From NCBI GenBank assembly GCA_020350825.1, contig CP070724.1:1791436-1848664 (forward strand): a stretch of DNA of 57,229 nucleotides, in the 5' to 3' direction. Source of the stretch: Thermoplasmatales archaeon. Its GTDB lineage: Archaea > Thermoplasmatota > E2 > DHVEG-1. Of this stretch, positions 35,095-43,186 are shown piece by piece (position 1 is the stretch's first letter; every line of letters starts with the position of its first letter). Made by a program: the position numbers and the translations under genes. Below the pieces are notes generated by a model. It had not been told where the DNA came from and made no database searches. It saw only the letters and a program-made list of their open reading frames with translations.

Positions 35095-36033
35095 CTAATC
35101 TCTAGTTATCAATGTCCCGGTTTCACCTTGAATTGCTTCCCATCCTTTTTCTATATTGGCAACTATCACTTTTTTGCCGCCAGATTCTAAAAATCGAATA
35201 GCCGCAAGAATCTTAGGGCCCATGCTTCCAGGTGGAAAATGATTCGTCTCATAATAATTCTGTAATTCTTTTAGAGTTATTTTATCAAGTGTCATCTGTT
35301 TTGGTGTGCCATAATGAAGATAAACTTTTTCAACATCTGTTAGTATTAATAATAACTCTGCTTCAACTGCTTCAGCCAGTCTTTCAGCGGCGAGATCTTT
35401 ATCAATTACTGCTTCTAATCCATCAAGACCTCCATTTTCTTTCTCGACAACTGGCATTCCACCTCCACCAGATGCGATGACGATTATTCCTTCGTCTAGC
35501 ATTTTTCTGATACTCTCTCCTTCAACAATTTGTTTTGGATCGGGAGATGGGACAACCATCCTCCATCCGCGAGGTTGACAAGTCATTTGAAAACCTTCTT
35601 TACGCAACTGGATTGCTTCGTCTTCGTTATAATAAGGTCCAATAGGTTTTGTAGGATGAGAAAGGGATGGATCATCTTGGTCAACAATAACTTGTGTGAT
35701 CAATGCAATTACTGGTTTCTCAATTTGTTCCTTTTTTAGGGCATTAGATAGGCATTGTTGTATCATATATCCGATTAACCCCTCGCTCTCTGCAACACAG
35801 ATTCCAAGAGGCATTGCCGGTGTTAAATCCTTAGCGACTTTATTCTGAAGTAATATGGCCCCAACTTGAGGGCCGTTTCCATGTGTAATGACAACGTCCC
35901 ATCCCTTTTTTATCATTTTTACTATTGACTTGGTGCTTCTGCGGGTGTTTGCAAACTGTTCATAAATAGTTCCTTTCTGCCCCTTTTTAATTAGTGCATT
36001 ACCGCCTAGTGCAATAACTGCCTTTTTTTTCAT
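35095..36033 (-). CDS. arcC: Carbamate kinase
   Basis: A 312-residue amino-acid-kinase-fold enzyme that interconverts carbamoyl phosphate and ADP with carbamate and ATP. The start is KKKAVIALGGNALIKKG, and THGNGPQVG and ASGGGGMPVVE are present. ATG 36033 is chosen over ATG 36114, which adds a 27-residue extension unlike the family. It could earn ATP from carbamoyl phosphate during amino-acid breakdown, which fits a protein-degrading lifestyle. Confidence 0.9.
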   Translation of the reverse strand: MKKKAVIALGGNALIKKGQKGTIYEQFANTRRSTKSIVKMIKKGWDVVITHGNGPQVGAILLQNKVAKDLTPAMPLGICVAESEGLIGYMIQQCLSNALKKEQIEKPVIALITQVIVDQDDPSLSHPTKPIGPYYNEDEAIQLRKEGFQMTCQPRGWRMVVPSPDPKQIVEGESIRKMLDEGIIVIASGGGGMPVVEKENGGLDGLEAVIDKDLAAERLAEAVEAELLLILTDVEKVYLHYGTPKQMTLDKITLKELQNYYETNHFPPGSMGPKILAAIRFLESGGKKVIVANIEKGWEAIQGETGTLITRD

Positions 36034-36184
36034 GATCGACTGGAAGAAATATATTCTTGATATAAAAGATAAATGGTAGTTGTTAATATGCTGCTGAGTC
36101 AATTCTCGTCTCAATTACAGAGTATATTCATTATTCATAGTTTTATTAAAGGATTGATGTTGTGAAATCAATCCTCTAACCTTT

Positions 36185-36208
36185 TGTTACAGTTGTTGCG
36201 ATAAAATT
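36185..36208 (+). promoter_or_regulatory. Secretome promoter element, copy 7
   Basis: TGTTACAGTTGTTGCGATAA plus AATT, two differences from the main form, then GGAAGTTTTATATTTTAC as TATA region. It lies about 100 bases upstream of the gene at 36287. Confidence 0.7.
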
Positions 36209-36286
36209 CTAACCGGAAGTTTTATATTTTACTGATATATATCTATATTTCCAAATTTTTAAGATTTGGAGGAACGGAGGCAAAAT

Positions 36287-37969
36287 ATGAAAAAGAAATT
36301 GTTAGGTATTTTTGTATGTATGCTGTTGATTGCAACTGCGATACCTGCAGTAGGGACAGTGAATGAATTAAAAGAAGGGCAAAACGCACCTGCATTTGTT
36401 AAAAACCAAGAAGTCGTTAAAGGAAATATTCGTCCTTTACATGACCCTGTAGTAGAATGGGAACGTTTTTATGGTGGTGGAGTTAATTTGGAAATTTTTC
36501 GATATGTTAAACAGACAGATGATGGTGGTTATATTGCGGTTGGGGCATGGAACGCTACAGATTACCCATCTGGATCTCATTGGCTTGTAAAGGTTGATGC
36601 TAATGGTGATGAAGAGTGGAATGTGACTGCATGTCCTAATTCTAGCCTTTATCCTCGTTGTTATATTGTTGAACAAACAAGTGATGGAGGATATATTACT
36701 GCTGGATGCCATGAAGATGGTATAGCATGGGGATATGATAGATGTATTTGGAAGGTCGATGAAGATGGAAATACTGAATGGCTTAAAATTTATGATGATC
36801 CATCATTAGGTTATCATACGTGTATCCAAGAAACAACTGATGGTGGATTTATTGTTACCGGTGAGGTATATTATGATAATTCTACAGTGGATTGGGATGT
36901 GTTGCTCATGAAAACCGATTCAACTGGTAATGTTGAATGGCAAAAGATACACAGATATAGTGAATATGGCGACAATGCCTATGCTGTAAGACAGACACCA
37001 ATCGATGGAGGCTATATTCTATGCGGAAGAATGGCAACAGGACCAGGTAGTCAGGACGCAGATCTTCTTGTTATAAAAACAGATTCTAATGGAAATATAT
37101 TATGGGATAATACATACGGGGGCGAATTATGGGAATGGTGTCAATCTAATGATATATTACTAGCGAGTGATGGTGGTTACTATTTCTTGGGTGAAACGTC
37201 CTCATTTGGTGCAGGAAGTCGAGATATATGGTTAATCAAAACCGATGCAGATGGGAACATGGAATGGAATAAAACATATGGCGGAACAGGCTGGGAGATG
37301 AGCGGCGCTATGGATTTTACAGATGACGATGGAATCATCATCTCAGGAACATTGAATAATGGTCATTTTATGCCACCAAGTGGTGAAGGCCTAGTTATAA
37401 AAACTGATTTAGATGGTGTTTTAGAATGGGGGCTGACATTTGGGGATGAGCAAAATGATCAATTACAAGGCGCATGTTTTACAAATGATGGAGGCTACAT
37501 TGTTGCAGGCAATTTTGTAGATACGTCTCCGTCTGGAGTAGGAATGGAGGGCTGCTTAATTAAAATAAACGCCTTTGAGAATAATCCACCTGATAAACCA
37601 GATAAACCATCTGGTAAGAAAAAGCAAAGTCCTGGAGTAGTATACACTTATACTAGCAAAGCATCTGACATTGATGGAGATCAGATATACTATATGTGGG
37701 ATTGGGCAGACGGTAATAAGAGCGAATGGCTAGGGCCTTATAATTCAGGTGAGATTTGTGAAGCGGAATATCATTGGGAAGAGGGAGGCGAGTATAATGT
37801 TAAAGTTATGGCTATGGACGAACATTATGCAGAAAGTGAATGGTCAGAAGGATTATCATTTAGCATACTAAGAAACAAAGCATTCAATTTCAACTTTAAC
37901 CTGCTAGAGTGGCTATTTGAACGATTTCCAAATGCATTCCCGATACTACGACAACTTCTAGGAACATAA
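36287..37969 (+). CDS. Secreted seven-repeat beta-propeller-like protein with PKD domain and FPxLR tag
   Basis: A 560-residue exported protein. ATG 36287 is chosen because GGAGG sits at 36276-36280, and the signal peptide (VCMLLIATAIPAVGTV) then begins normally; the longer frame runs back to ATG 36266. Seven repeats of the form T-x-D-G-G-Y-I-x-x-G follow, each with a WxxxYGG or WLVK-like strand, fitting a seven-bladed propeller. A PKD-like domain (about 450-535) and the tag ERFPNAFPILRQLLGT end it. It may bind a polymer or protein outside the cell. Confidence 0.75.
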   Translation: MKKKLLGIFVCMLLIATAIPAVGTVNELKEGQNAPAFVKNQEVVKGNIRPLHDPVVEWERFYGGGVNLEIFRYVKQTDDGGYIAVGAWNATDYPSGSHWLVKVDANGDEEWNVTACPNSSLYPRCYIVEQTSDGGYITAGCHEDGIAWGYDRCIWKVDEDGNTEWLKIYDDPSLGYHTCIQETTDGGFIVTGEVYYDNSTVDWDVLLMKTDSTGNVEWQKIHRYSEYGDNAYAVRQTPIDGGYILCGRMATGPGSQDADLLVIKTDSNGNILWDNTYGGELWEWCQSNDILLASDGGYYFLGETSSFGAGSRDIWLIKTDADGNMEWNKTYGGTGWEMSGAMDFTDDDGIIISGTLNNGHFMPPSGEGLVIKTDLDGVLEWGLTFGDEQNDQLQGACFTNDGGYIVAGNFVDTSPSGVGMEGCLIKINAFENNPPDKPDKPSGKKKQSPGVVYTYTSKASDIDGDQIYYMWDWADGNKSEWLGPYNSGEICEAEYHWEEGGEYNVKVMAMDEHYAESEWSEGLSFSILRNKAFNFNFNLLEWLFERFPNAFPILRQLLGT

Positions 37970-38119
37970 ATCTACACTAATTCCCTCTTTTTTTTCTTTT
38001 TTAATTTCATAAAAATTAGAAACAATCCCTCTAATGCATTTTCTTTTGTTTTTTTATTTTATACCAAACATTTAAATTATCCTATGGGATTATAACATAT
38101 AAGACACGGGGGGCTAATA

Positions 38120-39313
38120 ATATTTAGTTTTAATATAAAGAAAGGAATCGTCATTGGAGTTATTCTTATTCTTTTTGGAAGCAGTAGTGTTTCTTTAGGT
38201 CAATTAGAGAGTAAATTAGTTACTATAGATTCAATATCTTATGGCAATACCTTGTATGTCGGAGGTAGTGGATTTGGCAACTATTCTAAAATTCAGGATG
38301 CAATAAATGATTCCTCTAACAGAGATATAGTCTATGTTTTTAGTGGAGTGTATTATGAAAATGTGATTGTAAATAAGTCCATAGATTTGATGGGTGAAAA
38401 CAAGACTAGTACAATAATCGATGGTAAAAGGAAAGGAGACACTATACATGTAATAGCCAAAGATGTTACATTATGTGGATTTACCGTAAAAAATGGAAGT
38501 CTAGGAAATGAAAAAAATATTTCAAATTGGTATTATGCAGGAATTCGATTAACTGCATCAGGTTCTATAATCTATGGCAACAACTTATGTCAGAGTACAT
38601 TAGGCATATTTGGAAAAAAAGTTACTAACATCACAATTTTTAATAATGATTTTATTGGTGATGGTATAACTTTTTCTTTATATGATGTTGAATCAGCATC
38701 AAATTCATTCTGTGAAAAATATTTCATTCATACAATTTATAATAACACTGTAAACGGCAAACCTCTTATCTATTTAGAAGGTGAATCAGATAAGAGTATA
38801 AATGATGCAGGACAGATAATCCTAGTAAGTTGTACAAATATGACAATAAGTGATGTAAATTTAACTAATGCAGATTTTGGATGTATACTTGTAAACTGTT
38901 CAAAATGTTTAGTAAAAGATTCAAATATTTCTTCAGGGGATGGAGTGTTATGGTTGATTCATTCCAATAATAATCGGATTCAAAACAATCGGATTTCACA
39001 TAATTTTGAAGGAGTTTGTCTTGACTGTAAATCTACACAAAACTTCATTATATATAATACTATTTCAAATAATGACTGGTGTGGAATAATCGTAGAAGAC
39101 GGTAGCAATTTCAATAGAATAATTAAAAATAATTTCATAGAAAATAAATATAATGCATTTTTTTATAATTCATTTTTTAATCGTTGGGCTAGAAATTATT
39201 GGTGTGACTGGCCGGGAATTATTCCAAAACCGATTTATGGTCCCAAGGAACATCCATTCCGAATATGGTCATGGTTAAACTGGGATTGGTTTCCCGCTAT
39301 TGCGGAATATTAA
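38120..39313 (+). CDS. Secreted NosD-type right-handed beta-helix protein; ATA start likely
   Basis: A right-handed parallel beta-helix protein (repeats such as NNRIQNNRISHN and IIYNTISNN) of the NosD/pectate-lyase-fold type. The first standard start is TTG 38252, but the frame runs back 44 codons through a clear signal peptide (KKGIVIGVILILFGSSSVS) to a GGGGGG site at 38108-38113. The codon 6 bases on is ATA 38120 (another ATA is at 38117). The end is aromatic (NWDWFPAIAEY) with no tag. A TATA-like ACATTTAAATTATCC lies upstream. Confidence 0.65.
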   Translation: MFSFNIKKGIVIGVILILFGSSSVSLGQLESKLVTIDSISYGNTLYVGGSGFGNYSKIQDAINDSSNRDIVYVFSGVYYENVIVNKSIDLMGENKTSTIIDGKRKGDTIHVIAKDVTLCGFTVKNGSLGNEKNISNWYYAGIRLTASGSIIYGNNLCQSTLGIFGKKVTNITIFNNDFIGDGITFSLYDVESASNSFCEKYFIHTIYNNTVNGKPLIYLEGESDKSINDAGQIILVSCTNMTISDVNLTNADFGCILVNCSKCLVKDSNISSGDGVLWLIHSNNNRIQNNRISHNFEGVCLDCKSTQNFIIYNTISNNDWCGIIVEDGSNFNRIIKNNFIENKYNAFFYNSFFNRWARNYWCDWPGIIPKPIYGPKEHPFRIWSWLNWDWFPAIAEY

Positions 39314-39410
39314 ATCGCCATTAGATAAAACTTAACTTTATCTCCTCTTTCTTTTTTAATCCAAAAAGTAACGTGAAAACAAAATCAGCCCATCCTGTAA
39401 TAATTGGTTT

Positions 39411-39430
39411 TGTTACAGATGTTGCAAATA
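39411..39430 (+). promoter_or_regulatory. Secretome promoter element, copy 8 (hairpin RNA 2)
   Basis: TGTTACAGATGTTGCAAATA, then GTAAAATTTAAATAACC as TATA region. The next bases (AAGTATATGATTATGTGTAA) match those at the first hairpin RNA promoter (TTATATATGATTATTTGTAG). Confidence 0.65.
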
Positions 39431-39479
39431 TATTTGGATAGTAAAATTTAAATAACCATTAAGTATATGATTATGTGTA

Positions 39480-39552
39480 AGAAAGGAGGAAGGGTTTCAC
39501 ATCTAAATTCATTCATATTAAATCCCTTTGTGTAACCCCTTCCTTCCATTTT
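39480..39552 (+). ncRNA. Candidate hairpin RNA, copy 2
   Basis: GGAGGAAGGGTTTCACA (39485-39501) pairs with TGTGTAACCCCTTCCTTCC (39529-39547) with small bulges. The loop holds ATTCATAT (39511-39518) and TTAAATCCC, as in copy 1, and a T run (CCATTTTTTTAC) follows. The stem is longer than in copy 1 (CACA/TGTG added on both sides), which argues for a selected structure. No frame encodes a likely protein here. Confidence 0.55.
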
Positions 39553-39659
39553 TTTACAAAATTAAAAAAACATAAATTTCTCTTCTGTAGTATAAGTGTT
39601 GGTATCGCTTTGTAACATAGGTTTTCAATATTAAGATTAGGAGTAACAGAGGAAAAGTA

Positions 39660-39766
39660 GGGGAGTAAAGGTTTTTAAAGAATTAGCTGTTATTTTAGCT
39701 GGGGAGTCTGGTAGAAAATATTAAGGTGGGCATCCTATCGATTCATATCCTATTTTTTCCAGACTT
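39660..39766 (+). promoter_or_regulatory. Second promoter and 5' leader hairpin of the RAM gene
   Basis: GGGGAGTAAAGGTTTTTAAA (39660-39679) is a TATA region preceded by GAGTAAAGG, also seen at 11714-11722. The transcript would begin near 39700, then AGTCTGG (39705-39711) and AAAATA pair with TATTTT and CCAGACT (39751-39765). The loop again carries ATTCATAT (39741-39748). It may be a leader structure acting on the RAM gene. Confidence 0.45.
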
Positions 39767-39810
39767 ATCAATTATAACGATTGTGGAAATGTAGAACTGG
39801 AGGAAAAGAT

Positions 39811-40053
39811 ATGGTTATAGGTTATGTACTAATTAGTACTGAACCTACCACTGAAATTGAGGTATTCAAAAAACTTTCTAAAGAACCAGATATTATTGAA
39901 CTACATCCCTTGTTTGGAGAGTATGACATTATTGCAAAAATCAAAGCGGTAAATTCTGATAAACTTGCGCGCATCATAATAACCAAGATTAGATCACTAG
40001 AAGGAGTAGTGAATACAAAGACATTAACAGGAACAAAGTTTGAGCTTAAATAA
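39811..40053 (+). CDS. Stand-alone Lrp/AsnC-type RAM domain protein
   Basis: An 80-residue protein equal to the RAM (amino-acid-binding) domain of Lrp/AsnC regulators without DNA-binding part: VLISTEPTTEIEVF, PLFGEYDIIAKIKAVNSDKL, TLTGTKFELK. It matches the C-terminal half of the protein at 9452. ATG 39811 is chosen because TGGAGG lies at 39798-39803. Such proteins bind amino acids and form oligomers that can modify partner Lrp proteins. Confidence 0.8.
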   Translation: MVIGYVLISTEPTTEIEVFKKLSKEPDIIELHPLFGEYDIIAKIKAVNSDKLARIIITKIRSLEGVVNTKTLTGTKFELK

Positions 40054-40100
40054 AAATTTGATTTAAAAAATCTACACATAATTCCGTCATATTAATAGAC

Positions 40101-40127
40101 GTCAACTATTATCACGATATGCAGGTT
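40101..40127 (+). promoter_or_regulatory. TATCnCGATA upstream element, copy 3
   Basis: GTCAACTATTATCACGATAT followed by GCAGGTT, with the next 10 bases (TACTTTCAAT) matching copy 1. It precedes the zinc-ribbon gene at 40183 by about 56 bases. Confidence 0.5.
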
Positions 40128-40182
40128 TACTTTCAATGACCTTGATTTTAGTTATTAAAGCAATATAATCGTTGTACTAGTT

Positions 40183-40305
40183 ATGTTTATGAAACTTTGC
40201 CCTAGATGTGGTCATAATTGTGGCATAAACTCTTTTGTAAAGCTTAATGGGGAAGGTGGTGGATTTCATACGATCTGCAAAGACTGCCGAGAAGCTTTAT
40301 TCTAA
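40183..40305 (+). CDS. Zinc-ribbon microprotein, 40 aa (paralog of 466)
   Basis: ATG 40183 to TAA 40303-40305 gives MFMKLCPRCGHN...CKDCREALF, the same two CxxC pairs and GEGGG middle as the protein at 466-612, but eight residues shorter. The upstream 100 bases are also copied. After the stop, a second reading frame carries a CPIC knuckle (near 40335) that might be a frame-shifted remnant. Confidence 0.55.
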   Translation: MFMKLCPRCGHNCGINSFVKLNGEGGGFHTICKDCREALF

Positions 40306-40404
40306 AACAAAAAACCCGTGATAAACTTTGTCCGATATGTGGATTAGCTTTACACAGTTTTATAAAGTGTATCCTGATTTAAAATTACAGAGGAGGTAGA
40401 ATAA

Positions 40405-40575
40405 TTGGGAGTCAAAACAAATTGTAAATATTTTAATAAACCACCTTGGTATGATTCAACCAAAATACAAAAAAGTGATGTTCGTTATAATATTCAACTT
40501 AAACCATGTTGCAAACATGGTCAAATAGTAGATGGCAATTGTCCAGAAGATTGTTTATTTTTTAATGAAACATGA
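40405..40575 (+). CDS. Small Cys-rich protein, 56 aa
   Basis: TTG 40405 after AGGAGGT (40391-40397) to TGA 40573-40575. Cys at residues 7, 35, 36, 46 and 50 (CKYF, CC, CPEDC) suggest a zinc or iron-sulfur site. It is downstream of the 40-residue zinc ribbon and probably co-transcribed. Family unknown. Confidence 0.55.
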   Translation: MGVKTNCKYFNKPPWYDSTKIQKSDVRYNIQLKPCCKHGQIVDGNCPEDCLFFNET

Positions 40576-40772
40576 ATCCGTGCTAATCTTAGGCTTAAGA
40601 GATAAGTTAAGTAAAAATATAATGACTTTTAAGACATGAAAATATTGCCTTCAATAGATGAAAGTAAATATATGAATTATACATTTTAATATTATTTTAG
40701 AACATATTAGTATGAAAACAAAATTACCCTAACGAATAAGTATACCAAATACAATTGTACTATTGAAAACCC

Positions 40773-41411
40773 ATGTTTGAACTCGAAAGAGAAAGGTTAG
40801 TTAACAACCTTATAAGAGAAGGATATGTAAAAACTGATGAGGTAAAAAAAGCATTCCTGAAAGTTCCCAGGGAATTATTTGTACCAGATTCTTTTAAAAT
40901 GAGGGCATACGTAGATACGCCGCTTGAAATTGGTAAAGGACAAACAATTTCAGCACCCCACATGGTAGCAATAATGTGCGAAGCATTAGATGTTAAAAAA
41001 GACCAAAAAATTCTGGAAATCGGGGCAGGATCTGGCTACCATGCAGCTATTGTAGCTTATCTTGTTGGAGAAAAAGGTCATGTGTACACAATCGAAAGAA
41101 TTGAAAAACTTGCAAATAGAGCTCAAGAAAACCTAAAACAAGCAAACATAAAAAACGTTAATGTAGAAATTGGAGATGGTTCTGAGGGTTTTGAAAAATA
41201 CGAACCATATGATCGTATCTATGTTACATGTGCGTCACCTGGAGTACCTGAACCTCTTTTAAATCAGCTTAAAGACTCTGGAAAACTTCTGATACCTGTT
41301 GGAAAAATGTTTTGTAACCTAAAATTAATAGAAAAAAAAGGCAAAGATATCTTATCAAAGGACCTTGGAGGTTGTGTTTTTGTTCCTCTTGTTGGAAGGC
41401 ATGGTTATTAG
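40773..41411 (+). CDS. pcm: Protein-L-isoaspartate O-methyltransferase
   Basis: A 212-residue SAM-dependent enzyme that starts repair of isoaspartate in aged proteins. It shows the family's GQTISAPHMVA, the SAM loop ILEIGAGSGYHAA, and the C-terminal block (GKLLIPVG). Length is normal. It stands alone and converges with the next gene, whose stop is only 1 base away. Confidence 0.92.
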   Translation: MFELERERLVNNLIREGYVKTDEVKKAFLKVPRELFVPDSFKMRAYVDTPLEIGKGQTISAPHMVAIMCEALDVKKDQKILEIGAGSGYHAAIVAYLVGEKGHVYTIERIEKLANRAQENLKQANIKNVNVEIGDGSEGFEKYEPYDRIYVTCASPGVPEPLLNQLKDSGKLLIPVGKMFCNLKLIEKKGKDILSKDLGGCVFVPLVGRHGY

Positions 41412-41412
41412 A

Positions 41413-41916
41413 TTATAGTTTGTATTTTATATCTCGTAAAAACTTCTTTCTCCAAGAAATTTCTTCTTTATTTTCTATACCTTTTGGAATGAACCCATCT
41501 ATAACACCAAGAATTCCCCGCCCTGTCTCATTTCCCATTTTTGACTCTGCTATTACTACTTTTGTAGGATTAGCTGTTGCACAGTAAATTGAGCAAACCT
41601 CTGGAATGGATTTTATAGCATTTAAAACGTTTATAGGAAAACAATCTTCCATTAAAATTATGAAGGAGTGCCCAGCTCCAATTCTTTGTGCATTTTTTTC
41701 TGCAAGTTTTTTAAGTGATTCATCGTTTCCTTCACTTCTAATTTTACATGTTCCACTTGCTTCACAGAATGCAATGCCAAATTTCCCATTAGAGACAATT
41801 GTTATCATTGCTTCATAGAGATCCTCTACAGATTTGATAAAATGGGTTTGTCCCAATATGAAATTTATATCATCAGATTTTTCTATATCAACGATTTTTC
41901 TATCTACATCTTCCAT
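41413..41916 (-). CDS. Adenosine-specific kinase family protein
   Basis: A 167-residue protein of the PF04008 family (adenosine-specific kinase), with the typical blocks NFILGQTHFIKSVEDLYEA, FGIAFCEASG, GHSFIILM and GNETGRGILGVIDG. The family was named from a Pyrobaculum structure; its physiological role is not settled. GGAGAG precedes the ATG (41922-41931 on plus reads TTTCTCTCCT). Stop-to-stop convergent with pcm. Confidence 0.85.
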   Translation of the reverse strand: MEDVDRKIVDIEKSDDINFILGQTHFIKSVEDLYEAMITIVSNGKFGIAFCEASGTCKIRSEGNDESLKKLAEKNAQRIGAGHSFIILMEDCFPINVLNAIKSIPEVCSIYCATANPTKVVIAESKMGNETGRGILGVIDGFIPKGIENKEEISWRKKFLRDIKYKL

Positions 41917-42290
41917 AGTTTCTCTCCTATTTAATAATATGAATTTATAATGAAAAGATAGTATATAAAATATAGTAGAAGCAGCTAATTAGTTTCTCTG
42001 TATTTTGGACTAAGAATGCCTTTATTTCATTAATCTATTTTCTAATACCTGTCGTAACTTACAAAGTTTTTCATCGCCACCCGAATTTCTTAAAAATAAT
42101 AGTAAATAATTTTCGGTATCATTATCCATTTAAATGTTCTGTATGGAAAATATATTTCTACTTATATTTAATATTTTTAAGCTAGAATTTGATTTTACTA
42201 TAAAGCAAAACTTCTAATTTAACATTTTTAAATATATAAATTATTATTTAAATATTTGAATGGTGCAATATCAATTTTCATCAACTACTA
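41917..42290. other. Intergenic region with one possible microprotein
   Basis: Apart from the 35-codon frame called at 42022-42129, this stretch is AT-rich with TATA-like words on the minus strand (TTAAATATAAG near 42160). It includes the 3' end of the ribosomal operon. I see no RNA gene or repeat. Confidence 0.4.
42022..42129 (-). CDS. Possible small helical protein, 35 aa
   Basis: Minus-strand ATG at 42129 to TAA gives MDNDTENYLLLFLRNSGGDE followed by a helix (KLCKLRQVLENRLMK). A TATA-like box lies about 30 bases upstream, so a leaderless message is possible. There is no ribosome site and no known family. Confidence 0.35.
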   Translation of the reverse strand: MDNDTENYLLLFLRNSGGDEKLCKLRQVLENRLMK

Positions 42291-42470
42291 TCATTTTGAG
42301 TGGTATTTGCTCCATCTTATACGTCTAGGAACACGTTTTAATTTTAGCATATTTTTATGACATTTATTTTTACAAAAATAGAGTACGGTACCATCTTTTC
42401 TAACAAAAATTTTCCCAGTTCCCGGTTCAATTTCACTCCCACAAAACGAACAATTCCTTCTTTCTACCAT
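42291..42470 (-). CDS. rpl24e: 50S ribosomal protein L24e
   Basis: A 59-residue zinc-ribbon ribosomal protein: [13 protein letters not shown] at the N terminus and FCKNKCHKN further on give the four Cys ligands, and [11 protein letters not shown] forms the basic end. The order L7Ae, S28e, L24e is the standard archaeal cluster. The ribosome site AGAGGT overlaps the S28e stop. Confidence 0.93.
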   Translation of the reverse strand: MVERRNCSFCGSEIEPGTGKIFVRKDGTVLYFCKNKCHKNMLKLKRVPRRIRWSKYHSK

Positions 42471-42482
42471 GAAAAATAACCT

Positions 42483-42692
42483 CTATTTTGGCCCACCTAG
42501 TTTCTTTGCTTCTCGTTGAGTTTCATTTAACATTAAGATATCGCCTAATCGAACGGGCCCCATAACATTACGAGTTATAATCTTACCTTTATCTCTTCCA
42601 TCTAAAACTCGAACCTTCACTTGAGAAGCTTCACCAGCCATCCCTGTTCTGTCAATAATTTCTACTATCTCACAAGGGGTTCCTTCTATCAT
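42483..42692 (-). CDS. rps28e: 30S ribosomal protein S28e
   Basis: A 69-residue OB-fold ribosomal protein with [20 protein letters not shown] and [14 protein letters not shown], and the family tail of charged residues ([10 protein letters not shown]). It lies 4 bases after rpl7Ae and 12 bases before rpl24e, in one operon. Confidence 0.95.
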   Translation of the reverse strand: MIEGTPCEIVEIIDRTGMAGEASQVKVRVLDGRDKGKIITRNVMGPVRLGDILMLNETQREAKKLGGPK

Positions 42693-42696
42693 AATC

Positions 42697-43068
42697 CTAG
42701 CCCTGTTTCTTTAACGCACCTATCTTTTTAACAATGTTCTCAATCATATCTTTTTCTTTTCCGGGATTGATAACAGCCACTGCACTTGTAGACGTTCCCA
42801 AACCTGCTGCATTACCCAACTCTTCTTTACTTGGAACATAAGTATATGGAATATTTTTTTCTTCACACAATATTGGCATATGAGCAAGGATCTCCTCTGG
42901 AGAAACATCCTCAGCCATCACAACAAGCTTTGCTTGGCCTCTTTCTACATGTTTTGTAGCTTCATTTGCACCTTTTCCTATCTTACCACTATCTCGAGCC
43001 TTTTCTATCAATTCATAGGCTAAATCTTGCATTTCTTTTGATACTTGAAATCTTATATACATAGCCAT
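42697..43068 (-). CDS. rpl7ae: 50S ribosomal protein L7Ae
   Basis: A 123-residue kink-turn-binding protein with [20 protein letters not shown], the RNA-binding signature. It is part of the large ribosomal subunit and, in archaea, also of C/D and H/ACA guide RNPs and RNase P. AGGAGG lies on the minus strand just upstream (43078-43083). First of the L7Ae-S28e-L24e operon. Confidence 0.95.
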   Translation of the reverse strand: MAMYIRFQVSKEMQDLAYELIEKARDSGKIGKGANEATKHVERGQAKLVVMAEDVSPEEILAHMPILCEEKNIPYTYVPSKEELGNAAGLGTSTSAVAVINPGKEKDMIENIVKKIGALKKQG

Positions 43069-43186
43069 ATTTTAGCCTCCTTTCAGAGCTTTCATCGATT
43101 TTTTCCTTAAGAAATGTAAAGTTGGAATGTAGGGCCTATATAAAAATCTTTTTCAGGAAAAAACAGTGTTATCATTTTTCTATTTT

